From positions 806,001 to 870,000 of the forward strand of contig NZ_CP073579.1 in the NCBI RefSeq assembly GCF_018199995.1: 64,000 nucleotides of DNA, in the 5' to 3' direction. Below the pieces are notes generated by a model. The model saw only the letters and a program-made list of their open reading frames with translations. It was not told the DNA's origin and did no database searches. Every line of letters starts with the position of its first letter. Within the stretch, counting starts at the first letter, position 1. The stretch comes from Photobacterium sp. GJ3. Lineage in GTDB: Bacteria; Pseudomonadota; Gammaproteobacteria; Enterobacterales; Vibrionaceae. Positions 17,685-26,037 of the stretch are shown piece after piece. Made by a program: the position numbers and the translations under genes.

Positions 17685-19863
17685 GCCCGGTGATCGGCTG
17701 CAGCCACTCTTTGAAACATCTGTAACGGAGGCAGCACAAATTTCAGGACAACCTGCTGTGTCTGTCCCCGCCAGCATCCGTCGATTGTTAATCGCGAACC
17801 GCGGTGAAATTGCCTGTCGGGTCATCCGGAGCGCACAACAAATGGGCATCGTGACCATTGCGGTCTATTCCGAAGCCGATCGTCATGCCAGACATGTCCG
17901 CATGGCGGACGAAGCCATCTGCATCGGCCCGGCGCCTGCGCTTGAATCCTATCTGGTGATTGAAAAAATCATCGCTGCGGCGACGGCCAGTCAGGCAGAT
18001 GCCATCCATCCTGGCTATGGTTTCCTGTCTGAAAATGTTGATTTTGCCAAAGCCTGCGAGCAGCACGGCATCCGGTTTATTGGCCCGCCTCCTGCGGCGA
18101 TGGCTGCCATGAGTTCCAAATCAGACGCTAAAAGCATCATGGAGAAAGCCGGTGTTCCCCTGCTCCCCGGTTACCATGGTGCGGATGACAATACCGATAA
18201 CCTGACACAGGCAGCGGCGAAAATTGGCTATCCCGTGATTCTGAAACCCGCGCTTGGCGGCGGCGGTAAAGGCATGAAAATCGTCCGGCACGAATCAGAA
18301 CTGTCCGAGGCGGTCCGTTCAGCCAAGCGGGAAGCCCGTTCCGCCTTTGGCGATGAAGCCCTGTTACTGGAAAAGTATCTGACCGAGCCGCGACACATCG
18401 AGGTTCAGGTCTTCGCAGACCAGCACGGCCATTGTGTGTATCTCTCCGATCGGGACTGTTCAGTTCAGCGCCGCCATCAAAAAATCATTGAAGAAGCGCC
18501 TGCGCCTGGATTATCCGATGATTTACGACGGAAGATGGGAGACACCGCAGTTCAGGCAGCATTAGCAATTGCGTATGTCGGAGCGGGGACCGTCGAGTTT
18601 CTGTTTGACCCGGCCAGCCAGACCTACTATTTCATGGAAATGAACACCCGGTTGCAGGTGGAGCATCCAGTCACCGAACTGATCACAGGTCAGGATTTGG
18701 TGCAGTGGCAAATTCACGTCGCAGAAGGACGCCCGTTACCGCTCGCTCAAGCTGACATCCGCCATCAGGGACATGCCATCGAAGCCCGGCTCTATGCCGA
18801 AGACACAACACAAGGCTTCCTGCCCGCCTCCGGTCTGATTGAATTTTTGTCTGAGCCGGTCTGTCAGCATCCAGACTCAAATGCCACGCAACCTATCCGG
18901 GCCAGAATCGACAGTGGCATCGCACAAGGTGACACCGTCACAGCCTATTACGATCCCATGCTTGCTAAAATCATCGCCTGGGGAGAGAACAGAACAGCCG
19001 CAATTGGCCAGTTACAGTCGCTGCTCGCCCAGTATCAGTTAGGCGGCGTTCAAACCAACCTGTCCTACCTGCAACGCATTCTGAAGCAAGACGCATTTAA
19101 ACAGGCCAATCTGAGCACGCATTTTATTGAGCAGTATCAAGATGCGCTGGCAACGGATTCTGTTGATGCCATTACGCTGACCTCAAACGCGGACCGTTCA
19201 GTGTCTGTCCCGGAAAATGATCTTTTGACTGCCGCGGCATTATGTTTCCGGCAAATGGATTCGACACCGCTGTCGGGCTGGCGACTCAATCAACCAGCCC
19301 GACAAATCGTCACCCTGTATGATGCCAAGGATACGCCCTGCCAGTTCTGGTTCTCTGTTGACCATGGCGTCACGCATACCATCAAGCTGGAACAACTGGG
19401 CACCGGAGAAGAAAACAACAGTTTTTCTTCGGTCAGTCTGACCTTGCTGGCATGCCATGAAGTCTCCTCAACTCTGGACTGTCATGTTGAGTTTCTTGGC
19501 CGCCGGAAGCAGATCCGTCTGGTTTTCCTGGCCGACGACGATCAGATTCTGAGCTTTTATCAGGGCACGCAGATCCTGCACCGCCTGAATCCAGCGCACA
19601 GGCACCATGAAAATCAGGCCGAAGATATCCCGGTCGCGCCATTAAACGGTGTGGTTGCCGAAGTCCTGTGTCATCCGGGACAGCAAGTCGAGAAAGATCA
19701 GGGGCTGGTCGTGATTGAAGCCATGAAAATGGAATATACCGTGCGAGCCCCCCATGCCGGACATGTGGACGCGGTTTTGGTCAGCCAAGGCGCACAGGTT
19801 CAGCACGGACAGGAGCTTGTCCAGCTGAGTCCGTCGGAATCTGTAAACGGGCAGACACAGTGA
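17677..19863 (+). CDS. liuD: Methylcrotonyl-CoA carboxylase biotin-carrying (alpha) subunit
   Basis: ATP-dependent carboxylation of biotin. The biotin carboxylase part starts at IRRLLIANRGEIACRVIR (about residue 30) and contains KPALGGGGKGMKIV (ATP-grasp loop) and EMNTRLQVEHPVTE. The C-terminal carrier domain has VIEAMKMEYTV with the biotinylated Lys. It is 728 residues, starting at ATG 17677 with AAGGAG upstream. A roughly 28-residue N-terminal extension precedes the usual start of the carboxylase fold. It works as a complex with LiuB. Confidence 0.93.
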   Translation: MSKPGDRLQPLFETSVTEAAQISGQPAVSVPASIRRLLIANRGEIACRVIRSAQQMGIVTIAVYSEADRHARHVRMADEAICIGPAPALESYLVIEKIIAAATASQADAIHPGYGFLSENVDFAKACEQHGIRFIGPPPAAMAAMSSKSDAKSIMEKAGVPLLPGYHGADDNTDNLTQAAAKIGYPVILKPALGGGGKGMKIVRHESELSEAVRSAKREARSAFGDEALLLEKYLTEPRHIEVQVFADQHGHCVYLSDRDCSVQRRHQKIIEEAPAPGLSDDLRRKMGDTAVQAALAIAYVGAGTVEFLFDPASQTYYFMEMNTRLQVEHPVTELITGQDLVQWQIHVAEGRPLPLAQADIRHQGHAIEARLYAEDTTQGFLPASGLIEFLSEPVCQHPDSNATQPIRARIDSGIAQGDTVTAYYDPMLAKIIAWGENRTAAIGQLQSLLAQYQLGGVQTNLSYLQRILKQDAFKQANLSTHFIEQYQDALATDSVDAITLTSNADRSVSVPENDLLTAAALCFRQMDSTPLSGWRLNQPARQIVTLYDAKDTPCQFWFSVDHGVTHTIKLEQLGTGEENNSFSSVSLTLLACHEVSSTLDCHVEFLGRRKQIRLVFLADDDQILSFYQGTQILHRLNPAHRHHENQAEDIPVAPLNGVVAEVLCHPGQQVEKDQGLVVIEAMKMEYTVRAPHAGHVDAVLVSQGAQVQHGQELVQLSPSESVNGQTQ

Positions 19864-19870
19864 GGTGCGC

Positions 19871-20809
19871 ATGAATGATTGCCTAGTGGCCAGAGAGCTT
19901 CCGACATTACCGGCTTCTGTTCGCATTGTTGAAGTGGGTCCGCGGGATGGATTACAGAATGAGTCCAGTGTCACTGTGGGCGATAAGATTGCTCTGGTGA
20001 ATCAATTGGCTGCAGCAGGTCTTCAGCATATTGAAACGGGCTCCTTTGTATCCCCGAAATGGGTTCCGCAAATGGCAGATTCTGAAGATGTGTTTCGCGG
20101 CATCCACCGAATACCAGGAGTCATCTACGCTGCTCTCACGCCAAATCTGAAAGGTCTGGAGAGAGCGTTGGCTGCCGGCGCTGATGAAATCGCAATTTTT
20201 GCTTCTGCATCGGAAGGTTTCAGCCAGCACAACATTCACTGCAGTATTCTGGAGAGTCTGGCTCGTTTCGAGCCAGTGATCGCCCAAGCGAAATCCAGCG
20301 GTATTCGTGTCCGGGGCTATTTGTCCTGCGTGACCGATTGCCCGTATGACGGCCCGACGTCCCCTCAGCAAACCGCGCGCATTGCCAACGCACTGTATCA
20401 GTTGGGCTGTTACGAGATTTCGCTGGGCGATACCATCGGCCGCGCCACACCGCTGCGGTTTGCAGCTATGCTGAATGCCTGCCTCAGCCACATCCCGGCT
20501 GAAGCGCTTGCAGTCCATTGTCACAATACCTGGGGACAGGCACTGGCCAATATTTATCAGTCCCTGCTGATGGGAATCTCGACGATTGATGCCAGTGTCG
20601 CTGGCTTGGGCGGATGCCCCTATGCGCCTGGGGCGAGTGGCAATGTTGCCACTGAAGATGTGGTTTACTTATGTGAACAATCCGGCATCCACACAGGCAT
20701 TGATTTACAGAAACTTGCATTGGCTGGTGAAGCCATTTGTCAGCGTCTTGGTCGTCGACCATCTTCCAATGCAGCTTTAGCTTTCATCGCAGGCCGAACA
20801 CAAGCATAA
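19871..20809 (+). CDS. liuE: Hydroxymethylglutaryl-CoA lyase
   Basis: Cleaves HMG-CoA to acetoacetate and acetyl-CoA. Motifs are EVGPRDGLQNE at the N-terminus, GSFVSPKWVPQMAD, HCHNTWGQALAN (metal-binding His) and the signature GLGGCPYAPGASGN with the active-site Cys. It is 312 residues from ATG 19871; GTG at 19865 is in frame but AGGTG fits the ATG better. It closes the liu operon, followed by a strong terminator. No acetoacetate CoA-transferase or acetoacetyl-CoA synthetase gene is present in the cluster. Confidence 0.94.
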   Translation: MNDCLVARELPTLPASVRIVEVGPRDGLQNESSVTVGDKIALVNQLAAAGLQHIETGSFVSPKWVPQMADSEDVFRGIHRIPGVIYAALTPNLKGLERALAAGADEIAIFASASEGFSQHNIHCSILESLARFEPVIAQAKSSGIRVRGYLSCVTDCPYDGPTSPQQTARIANALYQLGCYEISLGDTIGRATPLRFAAMLNACLSHIPAEALAVHCHNTWGQALANIYQSLLMGISTIDASVAGLGGCPYAPGASGNVATEDVVYLCEQSGIHTGIDLQKLALAGEAICQRLGRRPSSNAALAFIAGRTQA

Positions 20810-20825
20810 AATGATTCAACATCAT

Positions 20826-20856
20826 GAGGCCGGTGTTTTCCACCGGCCTCTTTCTT
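20826..20856 (+). terminator. Terminator of the liu operon
   Basis: A perfect 10-bp GC-rich stem GAGGCCGGTG/CACCGGCCTC with a 5-base loop is followed by TTTCTT, 16 bases after the liuE stop. Confidence 0.9.
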
Positions 20857-20860
20857 ATTA

Positions 20861-21154
20861 TCAGGTCGTGTAGCTGTCCTCATCTGAGCGCAGTGTCCGC
20901 TGTTCAGCTTCCAACTCGCTCACTACACGCCATACCTTCTGCTCACGCCGTTGCTTCAAGTCTGATGGCATACCCAATCCGGAGCCCCTCAGTGAATCGT
21001 CAGGACCGACATATTCATCAATATGTTCATTGAATAAGGCCCGAAATTCCTCCATCGTTGGCATGCAATAATGTTCATTTTCATACACTTCGAAGATATG
21101 TTCGACTTTAAGTGAGATATCCCGTTTAATTCCATCAAAATCTGACATATCCAT
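20861..21154 (-). CDS. Conserved-looking hypothetical protein, acidic
   Basis: 97 residues from ATG 21154 (MDMSDFDGIKRDISLKVEHI), with GAGGTG at good spacing; MSDFDG two codons later is the alternative. It is rich in Glu, Asp and Arg with no membrane segment, and its C-terminal half (RREQKVWRVVSELEAEQRTL) looks helical. The family is not recognised. It is convergent with liuE, and its 5' region contains a perfect 9-bp inverted repeat. Confidence 0.6.
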   Translation of the reverse strand: MDMSDFDGIKRDISLKVEHIFEVYENEHYCMPTMEEFRALFNEHIDEYVGPDDSLRGSGLGMPSDLKQRREQKVWRVVSELEAEQRTLRSDEDSYTT

Positions 21155-21173
21155 CTCACACCTCACCAAAAAT

Positions 21174-21197
21174 AACCTATACAGGGGCGTATAGGTT
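21174..21197. promoter_or_regulatory. Perfect 9-bp inverted repeat, possible operator
   Basis: AACCTATAC and GTATAGGTT are separated by AGGGGC. The repeat lies 20 bases upstream of the hypothetical gene starting at 21154, with a further TATAC half-site at 21201. No T-run fits a terminator. It may be an operator or a 5' leader hairpin. Confidence 0.45.
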
Positions 21198-21481
21198 TTC
21201 TATACCGATTTATTGTAGTCGAGTTTTATGACATCAAAGTGCTGTCGAAACAGTGAAAAATACAGCAAATTATTCTCATACCGCATAACCCTGTATCCCT
21301 GAAGGTTTTTTCATTGATAGCGCCATTCTGCACATGTAATCCTTTTCATAAGTTACAATCAAGAATTCGATCCAATTCAAAAATTACTAAACTCAAGATT
21401 GTATCGGCACAAAATATCTCACTTGCCTATACTGAATATAGCTTGTATTTCAATTTGTTAGCGATTGCGCCGAGGGCCTGC

Positions 21482-22528
21482 ATGAGATGTTTTCATCGGT
21501 TAGGGATCATTACTTTATTCATGACGTTCTGGTTCAGTTCGGTAAAAATTTGCTTTGCGGACAACACCATCGCAACGGATCCCTGGCAACAGTCCGAAGG
21601 GGTCACAGAAGATACCCTCATGCCAGCTTGGTTGGATGATACGCAATCCTCACTTTCAGAAACCATCACCGAAGTCAGTTCAAATATTGATGAATTCCTG
21701 AGCCTGAGTGATCTTGAAGATCCCATGCTCAATAAAAGCTATTTGCGGATCCGCCTTCAGCCTATCTATTCACATCGAAATTATTTTGAGTTTGATTCCA
21801 GCATCTCTTTGCGGATGGATTTACCACATACCGAAAAGAACTGGAAACTGATTTTCGAAACGGATCCGGAAGACTTTGAAAGCCTCGAAGACAAAGAACG
21901 GGGGCTGGTTGAAACCACCCGAACCGAAAACCGGGGGGCCATTGGTGGGGTGCGCCTTGAAAGCCGTAAATTCGGCGAATGGTATGCCGATTTCGACATC
22001 GGCCTGAAGCTGCGCCTTCCACTCGATCCATTCACACGAGCTCAGTTCAGACGTACCGATAAACTGGGAGAAGGCTGGACCAGTCTGCTCCGTCAGGAAC
22101 TTTTCTTTTTTCACAGTAAAGGACCGGGTAGTCTGAGCTCAGTCGACCTTTATTACGCTCTGGAGCCTGCAGAGCTCACGATCCTCAGAATTGGGAGCAG
22201 CGCGCAGTTTCTGGATGAAGATGACAACTGGCAGTTTGTGAATCTGGCAGAAATTTATGACCGGGTAAGCAGCCGGAATCTATTCACCTACTCCATCGGC
22301 ACCAGTGCCAACAGTCGTCCAAACCTTGCCGCAGAGAACGCCTGGATTTCTTTCAGTTGGCAACGCAGACTGCACAAGAACTGGCTGTTCATGAAACTCA
22401 CGCCAAGTCTCAACTTCCAAAAAGAACACGATTATAAAGTCAACCCCGGCATTCAAGCCGAAATCGAACTCTACTTCACCCAAAACCGCCAAATCAACAA
22501 GCTTTATCGCAGCATTCCAAAACCGTGA
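21482..22528 (+). CDS. Predicted exported beta-rich (outer membrane) protein
   Basis: 348 residues from ATG 21482, with GAGGG just upstream; the frame extends to 21314 without a good start. The N-terminus is a signal peptide (RLGIITLFMTFWFSSVKICFAD). After a polar segment, about residues 75-345 show alternating amphipathic strands (LRIRLQPIYSHRNYFEFDSS, LFMKLTPSLNFQKEHDYKV), as in outer membrane barrels. The family is not recognised with certainty. It stands alone, with about 310 bases of upstream non-coding DNA holding only the inverted repeat near 21174. Confidence 0.6.
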   Translation: MRCFHRLGIITLFMTFWFSSVKICFADNTIATDPWQQSEGVTEDTLMPAWLDDTQSSLSETITEVSSNIDEFLSLSDLEDPMLNKSYLRIRLQPIYSHRNYFEFDSSISLRMDLPHTEKNWKLIFETDPEDFESLEDKERGLVETTRTENRGAIGGVRLESRKFGEWYADFDIGLKLRLPLDPFTRAQFRRTDKLGEGWTSLLRQELFFFHSKGPGSLSSVDLYYALEPAELTILRIGSSAQFLDEDDNWQFVNLAEIYDRVSSRNLFTYSIGTSANSRPNLAAENAWISFSWQRRLHKNWLFMKLTPSLNFQKEHDYKVNPGIQAEIELYFTQNRQINKLYRSIPKP

Positions 22529-22592
22529 TTCCATTGCAGCGCATTCCATACAGGCCACTTTCCTGCTCTCTTTGCAGGGACTTTTCCTCACA

Positions 22593-22710
22593 AGGACAGA
22601 CACTTCAAGCCAAGCCCTCATAAGCAGCCCTCATAAGGACAGTCAGCTGAAGGGACATTAGGACAGTCACTTCAAGCTGAAGGGACAGTCGCCAAACTAC
22701 TGGGACAGTC
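22593..22710. repeat. Cluster of five GGACAG repeats
   Basis: Copies of (A/G)GGACAG(T/A)C occur at 22593, 22636, 22660, 22681 and 22701. Several are followed by (A)CTTCAAGC or (A)GCTGAAG, which are complementary and could fold. The cluster lies downstream of the REP-associated transposase gene. An inverted copy lies on its other side at 23984. The 370-base gap 22529-22898 holds nothing else recognisable. Confidence 0.7.
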
Positions 22711-22898
22711 GTGCTAAGGGAATCTGCCAAAATCCAAATTGCTTCGATGAACAATGTTCAAAAAACGCGTTCATTTATTAAACGATAGTATTTTTTGAAC
22801 TCAGAAGGCTTTGTTGTGGCAATAACGGTGATTTTCAGGTGAGTCGGAGCATAAAAGCGAACGCTTGTGCATTGTGAGTTCAGTGGCGTTGCATCACG

Positions 22899-23855
22899 CT
22901 ACGGAATTTGTAACCCAGAACACCGCTGTCGGTTGAAATGCGGCAGAGCGGCTTGTATTACTGAAGCGGTACCGATCAATGTCCCCTTTTCTATTGTTGT
23001 GCAAATACTCAGCCATACAGCCGAATCCAAACCAAGTCGTTTGAGAATTGACGGCTGCGTTGCGTCAATACAATGATGAGACCTACTTTTTACCTGTCGG
23101 CCAGTCCAGTCAAGCAGTTGAAGGTATTCCATGAGTCGAAATGGCAGCCCTTCCGGCTGTTGCTCTCTCGGATTACCTGCGAACGGAAAGAGAAATGGAG
23201 CGGATTTCCTGTCTTTGTGAAGTGATTCAATACGGGCTTTCACCGATGTAAATTCGGACGTTTCAGGCGTCTCAGCAACACCGGCTCGAATCGGGTTCAG
23301 ATCAACATAAGCCATGGCCGCGGCTAATGCTTTTTCATCCAGCAACGCCTGACTTTTGAAACGCCCTTCCCAAAAGTGGCCGGTGCAACCATCTTCGCGG
23401 TTGGCCTCCTGGGCAATATGTTGATTGAGCAGGCGCATGAACCAGCTGATAGAACAGAGGCGCTCCCGCCAGGTTTGAATGATTGCCCGGCATGCTGTTG
23501 TTTCTGTATCCGATAAAAGTTCACCTTTCAAGAATCGTTGTATCAATACCGGCGCTCGATGTAAGGTGAGCCAGCGTTGAATCACCTCCTGTTCAGAAAG
23601 GCCCTGGGCCTGCTTCATGTTGATATAAAGCACGACATGGTAGTGATTGCTCATGATTGCGTAAGCGCAGACACCAATACAGAACATGCTTGATATAAGC
23701 TGTAATCGCTCCTCTACCCAAGCACGCCGATGCGCGTAGCTGGTCTGCGTCAGTTGGTCATAACCGCACAAATAGGATCGGCGAACACATCGGGAAACGC
23801 AGTGATAATAAGGGGTTGCTTCAACACTGATGAGTTGACTTCTGGCTGTAGTCAT
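22899..23855 (-). CDS. REP-associated tyrosine (Y1/IS200-like) transposase
   Basis: 318 residues. It shows the Y1 transposase pattern: YYHCVSRCVRRSYLCG at the N-terminus, AYAIMSNHYHVVLYI with the HxH metal site, and GHFWEGRFKSQALLDEKALAAAMAYVDLNPIRAG. These proteins are single-copy chromosomal relatives of IS200 transposases that act on nearby repetitive palindromes. The GGACAG repeats on both sides fit that model. The C-terminal 90 residues (from about RKSAPFLF) form the extension common in the long marine versions. Confidence 0.88.
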   Translation of the reverse strand: MTTARSQLISVEATPYYHCVSRCVRRSYLCGYDQLTQTSYAHRRAWVEERLQLISSMFCIGVCAYAIMSNHYHVVLYINMKQAQGLSEQEVIQRWLTLHRAPVLIQRFLKGELLSDTETTACRAIIQTWRERLCSISWFMRLLNQHIAQEANREDGCTGHFWEGRFKSQALLDEKALAAAMAYVDLNPIRAGVAETPETSEFTSVKARIESLHKDRKSAPFLFPFAGNPREQQPEGLPFRLMEYLQLLDWTGRQVKSRSHHCIDATQPSILKRLGLDSAVWLSICTTIEKGTLIGTASVIQAALPHFNRQRCSGLQIP

Positions 23856-23983
23856 AAGGTTACTTGAACAATAACTGGATAAATAAACAGTGTCTGAGTT
23901 TGATTTCTGTGTATAGGGGCAAATGATGATTGTGAGAGTTCATTCGAAAAGCATTGAAATTGATAAGGCAGATTTTTTCTTCA

Positions 23984-23995
23984 GGTGTCTGTCCT
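23984..23995. repeat. Inverted copy of the GGACAG repeat
   Basis: GGTGTCTGTCCT is the reverse complement of AGGACAGACACC, matching the AGGACAGACAC copy at 22593. It lies upstream of the transposase gene, so repeats bracket that gene in opposite orientation. Confidence 0.65.
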
Positions 23996-24064
23996 CATCA
24001 TCTTGAGCCAAAGGGGTGACTTGACTAGAATGCACCTCTCGATATCCATTCTCAGGTCATTATT

Positions 24065-24313
24065 ATGAGCGACAACAACTCAAAACCAGCTTTACCGGAT
24101 CATCTGGCGGGCAATCCGCGCAGCCCACATTATGTGGCAGAGTGCTTTGAGCACGCGATTGGCATTCGACTCAATGGTAAAGAACGCACCGATGTTGAAG
24201 AATACTGCATCAGTGAAGGCTGGGTGAAAATCGCATCACCAAAAGCAAAAGACCGCTGGGGCCAGCCCATGCTGGTTAAACTGAAAGGTGAAGTAGAAGC
24301 CTTCTACAAATAA
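24065..24313 (+). CDS. DUF3297-family small protein
   Basis: 82 residues. PALPDHLAGNPRSPHYVAECF, then GIGIRLNG-like KERTDVEEYCISEGWV and a C-terminal LVKLKGEVEAFYK match the DUF3297 family, which is widespread in gammaproteobacteria without a known function. A possible promoter (TTGACT at 24021, TATCCA at 24043, 16 bases apart) and AGG before the ATG suggest it is transcribed alone. Confidence 0.8.
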   Translation: MSDNNSKPALPDHLAGNPRSPHYVAECFEHAIGIRLNGKERTDVEEYCISEGWVKIASPKAKDRWGQPMLVKLKGEVEAFYK

Positions 24314-24534
24314 GATATTTTACGAGCATCATTCCAGTACATAGAGTCGCAATTTGGCTCTATGTACATTTTCTCTGGCACCTTCCATTTATCCTGCCCA
24401 TTCTCACATTTGCATATCCTCGCACTTTTCAAATGAACACCCATCGTATAGCGTGTTCTCTGATTTTCAGAGACGTGGTTTGTGCCTCTGAAATCTTTCA
24501 ATTTCCTATCCCACAGCAATTATCAGGAGAAAGT

Positions 24535-24774
24535 ATGGCATTTTCGAAATCTGAGCGAGAAGCGTTATTGGCTGTGAAGGGTATCGGCCCGACCGTTTTG
24601 AAACGATTTGAAGAAATTGGTATCGACTCAATGTCCGAGTTAGCCACTTACCGCGCGGATGATATTGCAGAAAGAGTTGCGTCAATGCTGCGAACAACCT
24701 GCTGGAAAAACAGCCCGCAAGCAAAATCGGCAATTGAAGCTGCAATCCATCGCGCCAAAATCGGGTTGGATTGA
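24535..24774 (+). CDS. Helix-hairpin-helix small protein
   Basis: 79 residues from ATG 24535, chosen because AGGAGA precedes it; the frame runs on to 24433 without a signal. The segment REALLAVKGIGPTVLKRFEEIGIDSMSELA is a helix-hairpin-helix motif of the kind that binds DNA non-specifically in repair proteins and ligases. The second half (ERVASMLRTTCWKNSPQAKSAIEAAI) is helical. No catalytic domain is present. It is followed after 28 bases by a GNAT acetyltransferase. Confidence 0.75.
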   Translation: MAFSKSEREALLAVKGIGPTVLKRFEEIGIDSMSELATYRADDIAERVASMLRTTCWKNSPQAKSAIEAAIHRAKIGLD

Positions 24775-24802
24775 ACAACGTGAATCATCATGGAATGGAA
24801 TC

Positions 24803-25321
24803 TTGAAGATCAATTTGCGACCGCATGAAAACGTCATCATTACCCAAGTCAGCTCATCACATGTGATCAGTTTTCATCAATGCTTGGATATTGTCGCCAA
24901 AGAGAAACAATATCTGGCACAGACAGAAGCCTTACCGCTGGAAACTTTTACCCAATTTGTGAAAGAAAACGAAGCAAACGATGTGATTCAGTGGATTGCA
25001 TTAGCTGGCCGACAAGTTGTCGGGTGGGCCGATATTTTTTCGCATTGGGCCCCCACCCTCAGGCATCGTGGTCAGTTGGGCATGGGTGTCCATCCTGATT
25101 TCCGTGGTCAAGGTATCGGCGAGCAATTACTAAAATCTTGTTTAACGAAAGCCAAATCAAAAGGTATTTCGCGCGTGGAATTAGAAACGCGAGCAGATAA
25201 TCACGCGTCTTTGCATCTGTATCAAAAGCTCGGGTTTAACATTGAAACAATCATTACCAATGGCATGAACTTTGATGGCAAATACTTTGATACGGTTCAG
25301 ATGTCACTGGTCTTCGATTAA
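24803..25321 (+). CDS. GNAT-family N-acetyltransferase
   Basis: About 172 residues. The acetyl-CoA loop is visible as LGMGVHPDFRGQGIGEQLLKS, followed by ISRVELETRADNHASLHLYQKLGF, typical of GNAT motifs A and B. Nearby ATGs are out of frame; TTG at 24803 (LKINLRPHENV) is the most likely start because the upstream frame is the end of the HhH gene read in another phase. The substrate is unknown: it could acetylate an amine on a small molecule, antibiotic or protein. Confidence 0.8.
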   Translation: MKINLRPHENVIITQVSSSHVISFHQCLDIVAKEKQYLAQTEALPLETFTQFVKENEANDVIQWIALAGRQVVGWADIFSHWAPTLRHRGQLGMGVHPDFRGQGIGEQLLKSCLTKAKSKGISRVELETRADNHASLHLYQKLGFNIETIITNGMNFDGKYFDTVQMSLVFD

Positions 25322-25389
25322 ATTGATCGCACACCTGCATCCCACGCAACATCATGTCGGATGTTGCGACTCAATATGGAACCCGCAAA

Positions 25390-25800
25390 ATGGAACACAT
25401 CGAAAAAGATCTTTATGACGCTGCGATACAACTCATTCAAACGCGATATCCGACCGGCTGGGGTGGCGCAGCAGCGGTGAGAACCGCTTCCGGAAAGATA
25501 TTAACCAGTATTGCCCCAGACATCAAAAATGATGCGCTATCCCTGTGCATGGAAGTCGGTGCATACTTAGAAGCGCATAAATTGAATGATGCCGTAACGC
25601 ATTCATTGTGCCTCTGCCGTGAAGATGAAAATAGTGCATTTATGGTGTTGTCACCTTGCGGCATTTGTCAGGAGCGTCTGGTCCATTGGGGCGGCGATGT
25701 TCAAGCTGCAATCACCACCCAAGACAATGAACTGGTTTTTAAAACCATACGAGAGCTCATGCCGCATCACTGGTCTTTGGTGAACGGAACAGCACTATAA
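25390..25800 (+). CDS. Cytidine deaminase-fold protein, blasticidin-S deaminase-like
   Basis: 136 residues from MEHIEKDLYDAAIQLI, the start that fits the family; an in-frame ATG lies at 25354. YPTGWGGAAAVRTASGKILTS, then LCMEVGAYLEAHKL (zinc Cys and catalytic Glu) and SPCGICQERL (two zinc Cys) match the blasticidin-S deaminase branch of cytidine deaminases. It would hydrolytically deaminate a cytosine-like base. The natural substrate in bacteria is not known, so blasticidin resistance should not be assumed. It forms a small accessory group with the GNAT and HhH genes. Confidence 0.82.
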   Translation: MEHIEKDLYDAAIQLIQTRYPTGWGGAAAVRTASGKILTSIAPDIKNDALSLCMEVGAYLEAHKLNDAVTHSLCLCREDENSAFMVLSPCGICQERLVHWGGDVQAAITTQDNELVFKTIRELMPHHWSLVNGTAL

Positions 25801-25950
25801 CAAGGCAAGAGTAAATCAATGTAAAGTATTGATTGCGTCACAAGTCAGAGCACATATCAGCCTGTTTCCCAACCAGCTGATTTTAAAGAAATTTCAACCA
25901 TCACCCCTTCAGGAGAAGCAAAAATAAGCGCTGCAAAACAGAATACAAAG

Positions 25951-25969
25951 GAGAACGATTCTCAGTTTT
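25951..25969 (+). promoter_or_regulatory. Probable Fur box
   Basis: GAGAACGATTCTCAGTTTT contains the palindrome GAGAA-CGA-TTCTC, close to the Fur consensus of GATAAT hexamers. It is 69 bases before the binding-protein start, where Fur would block the importer operon when iron is plentiful. Confidence 0.65.
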
Positions 25970-26037
25970 ATTCGTGACAATAATCCGCAAATTGAATAGC
26001 ATTGTGCCACTTATTTCATTCTTAGGACGTATACACA

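Noticed and set aside
22593..22710. CRISPR array
   Set aside because: The repeated unit is only about 8-18 bases, spacing is irregular, there are no spacer-like inserts and no cas genes; it fits transposase-associated repeats.
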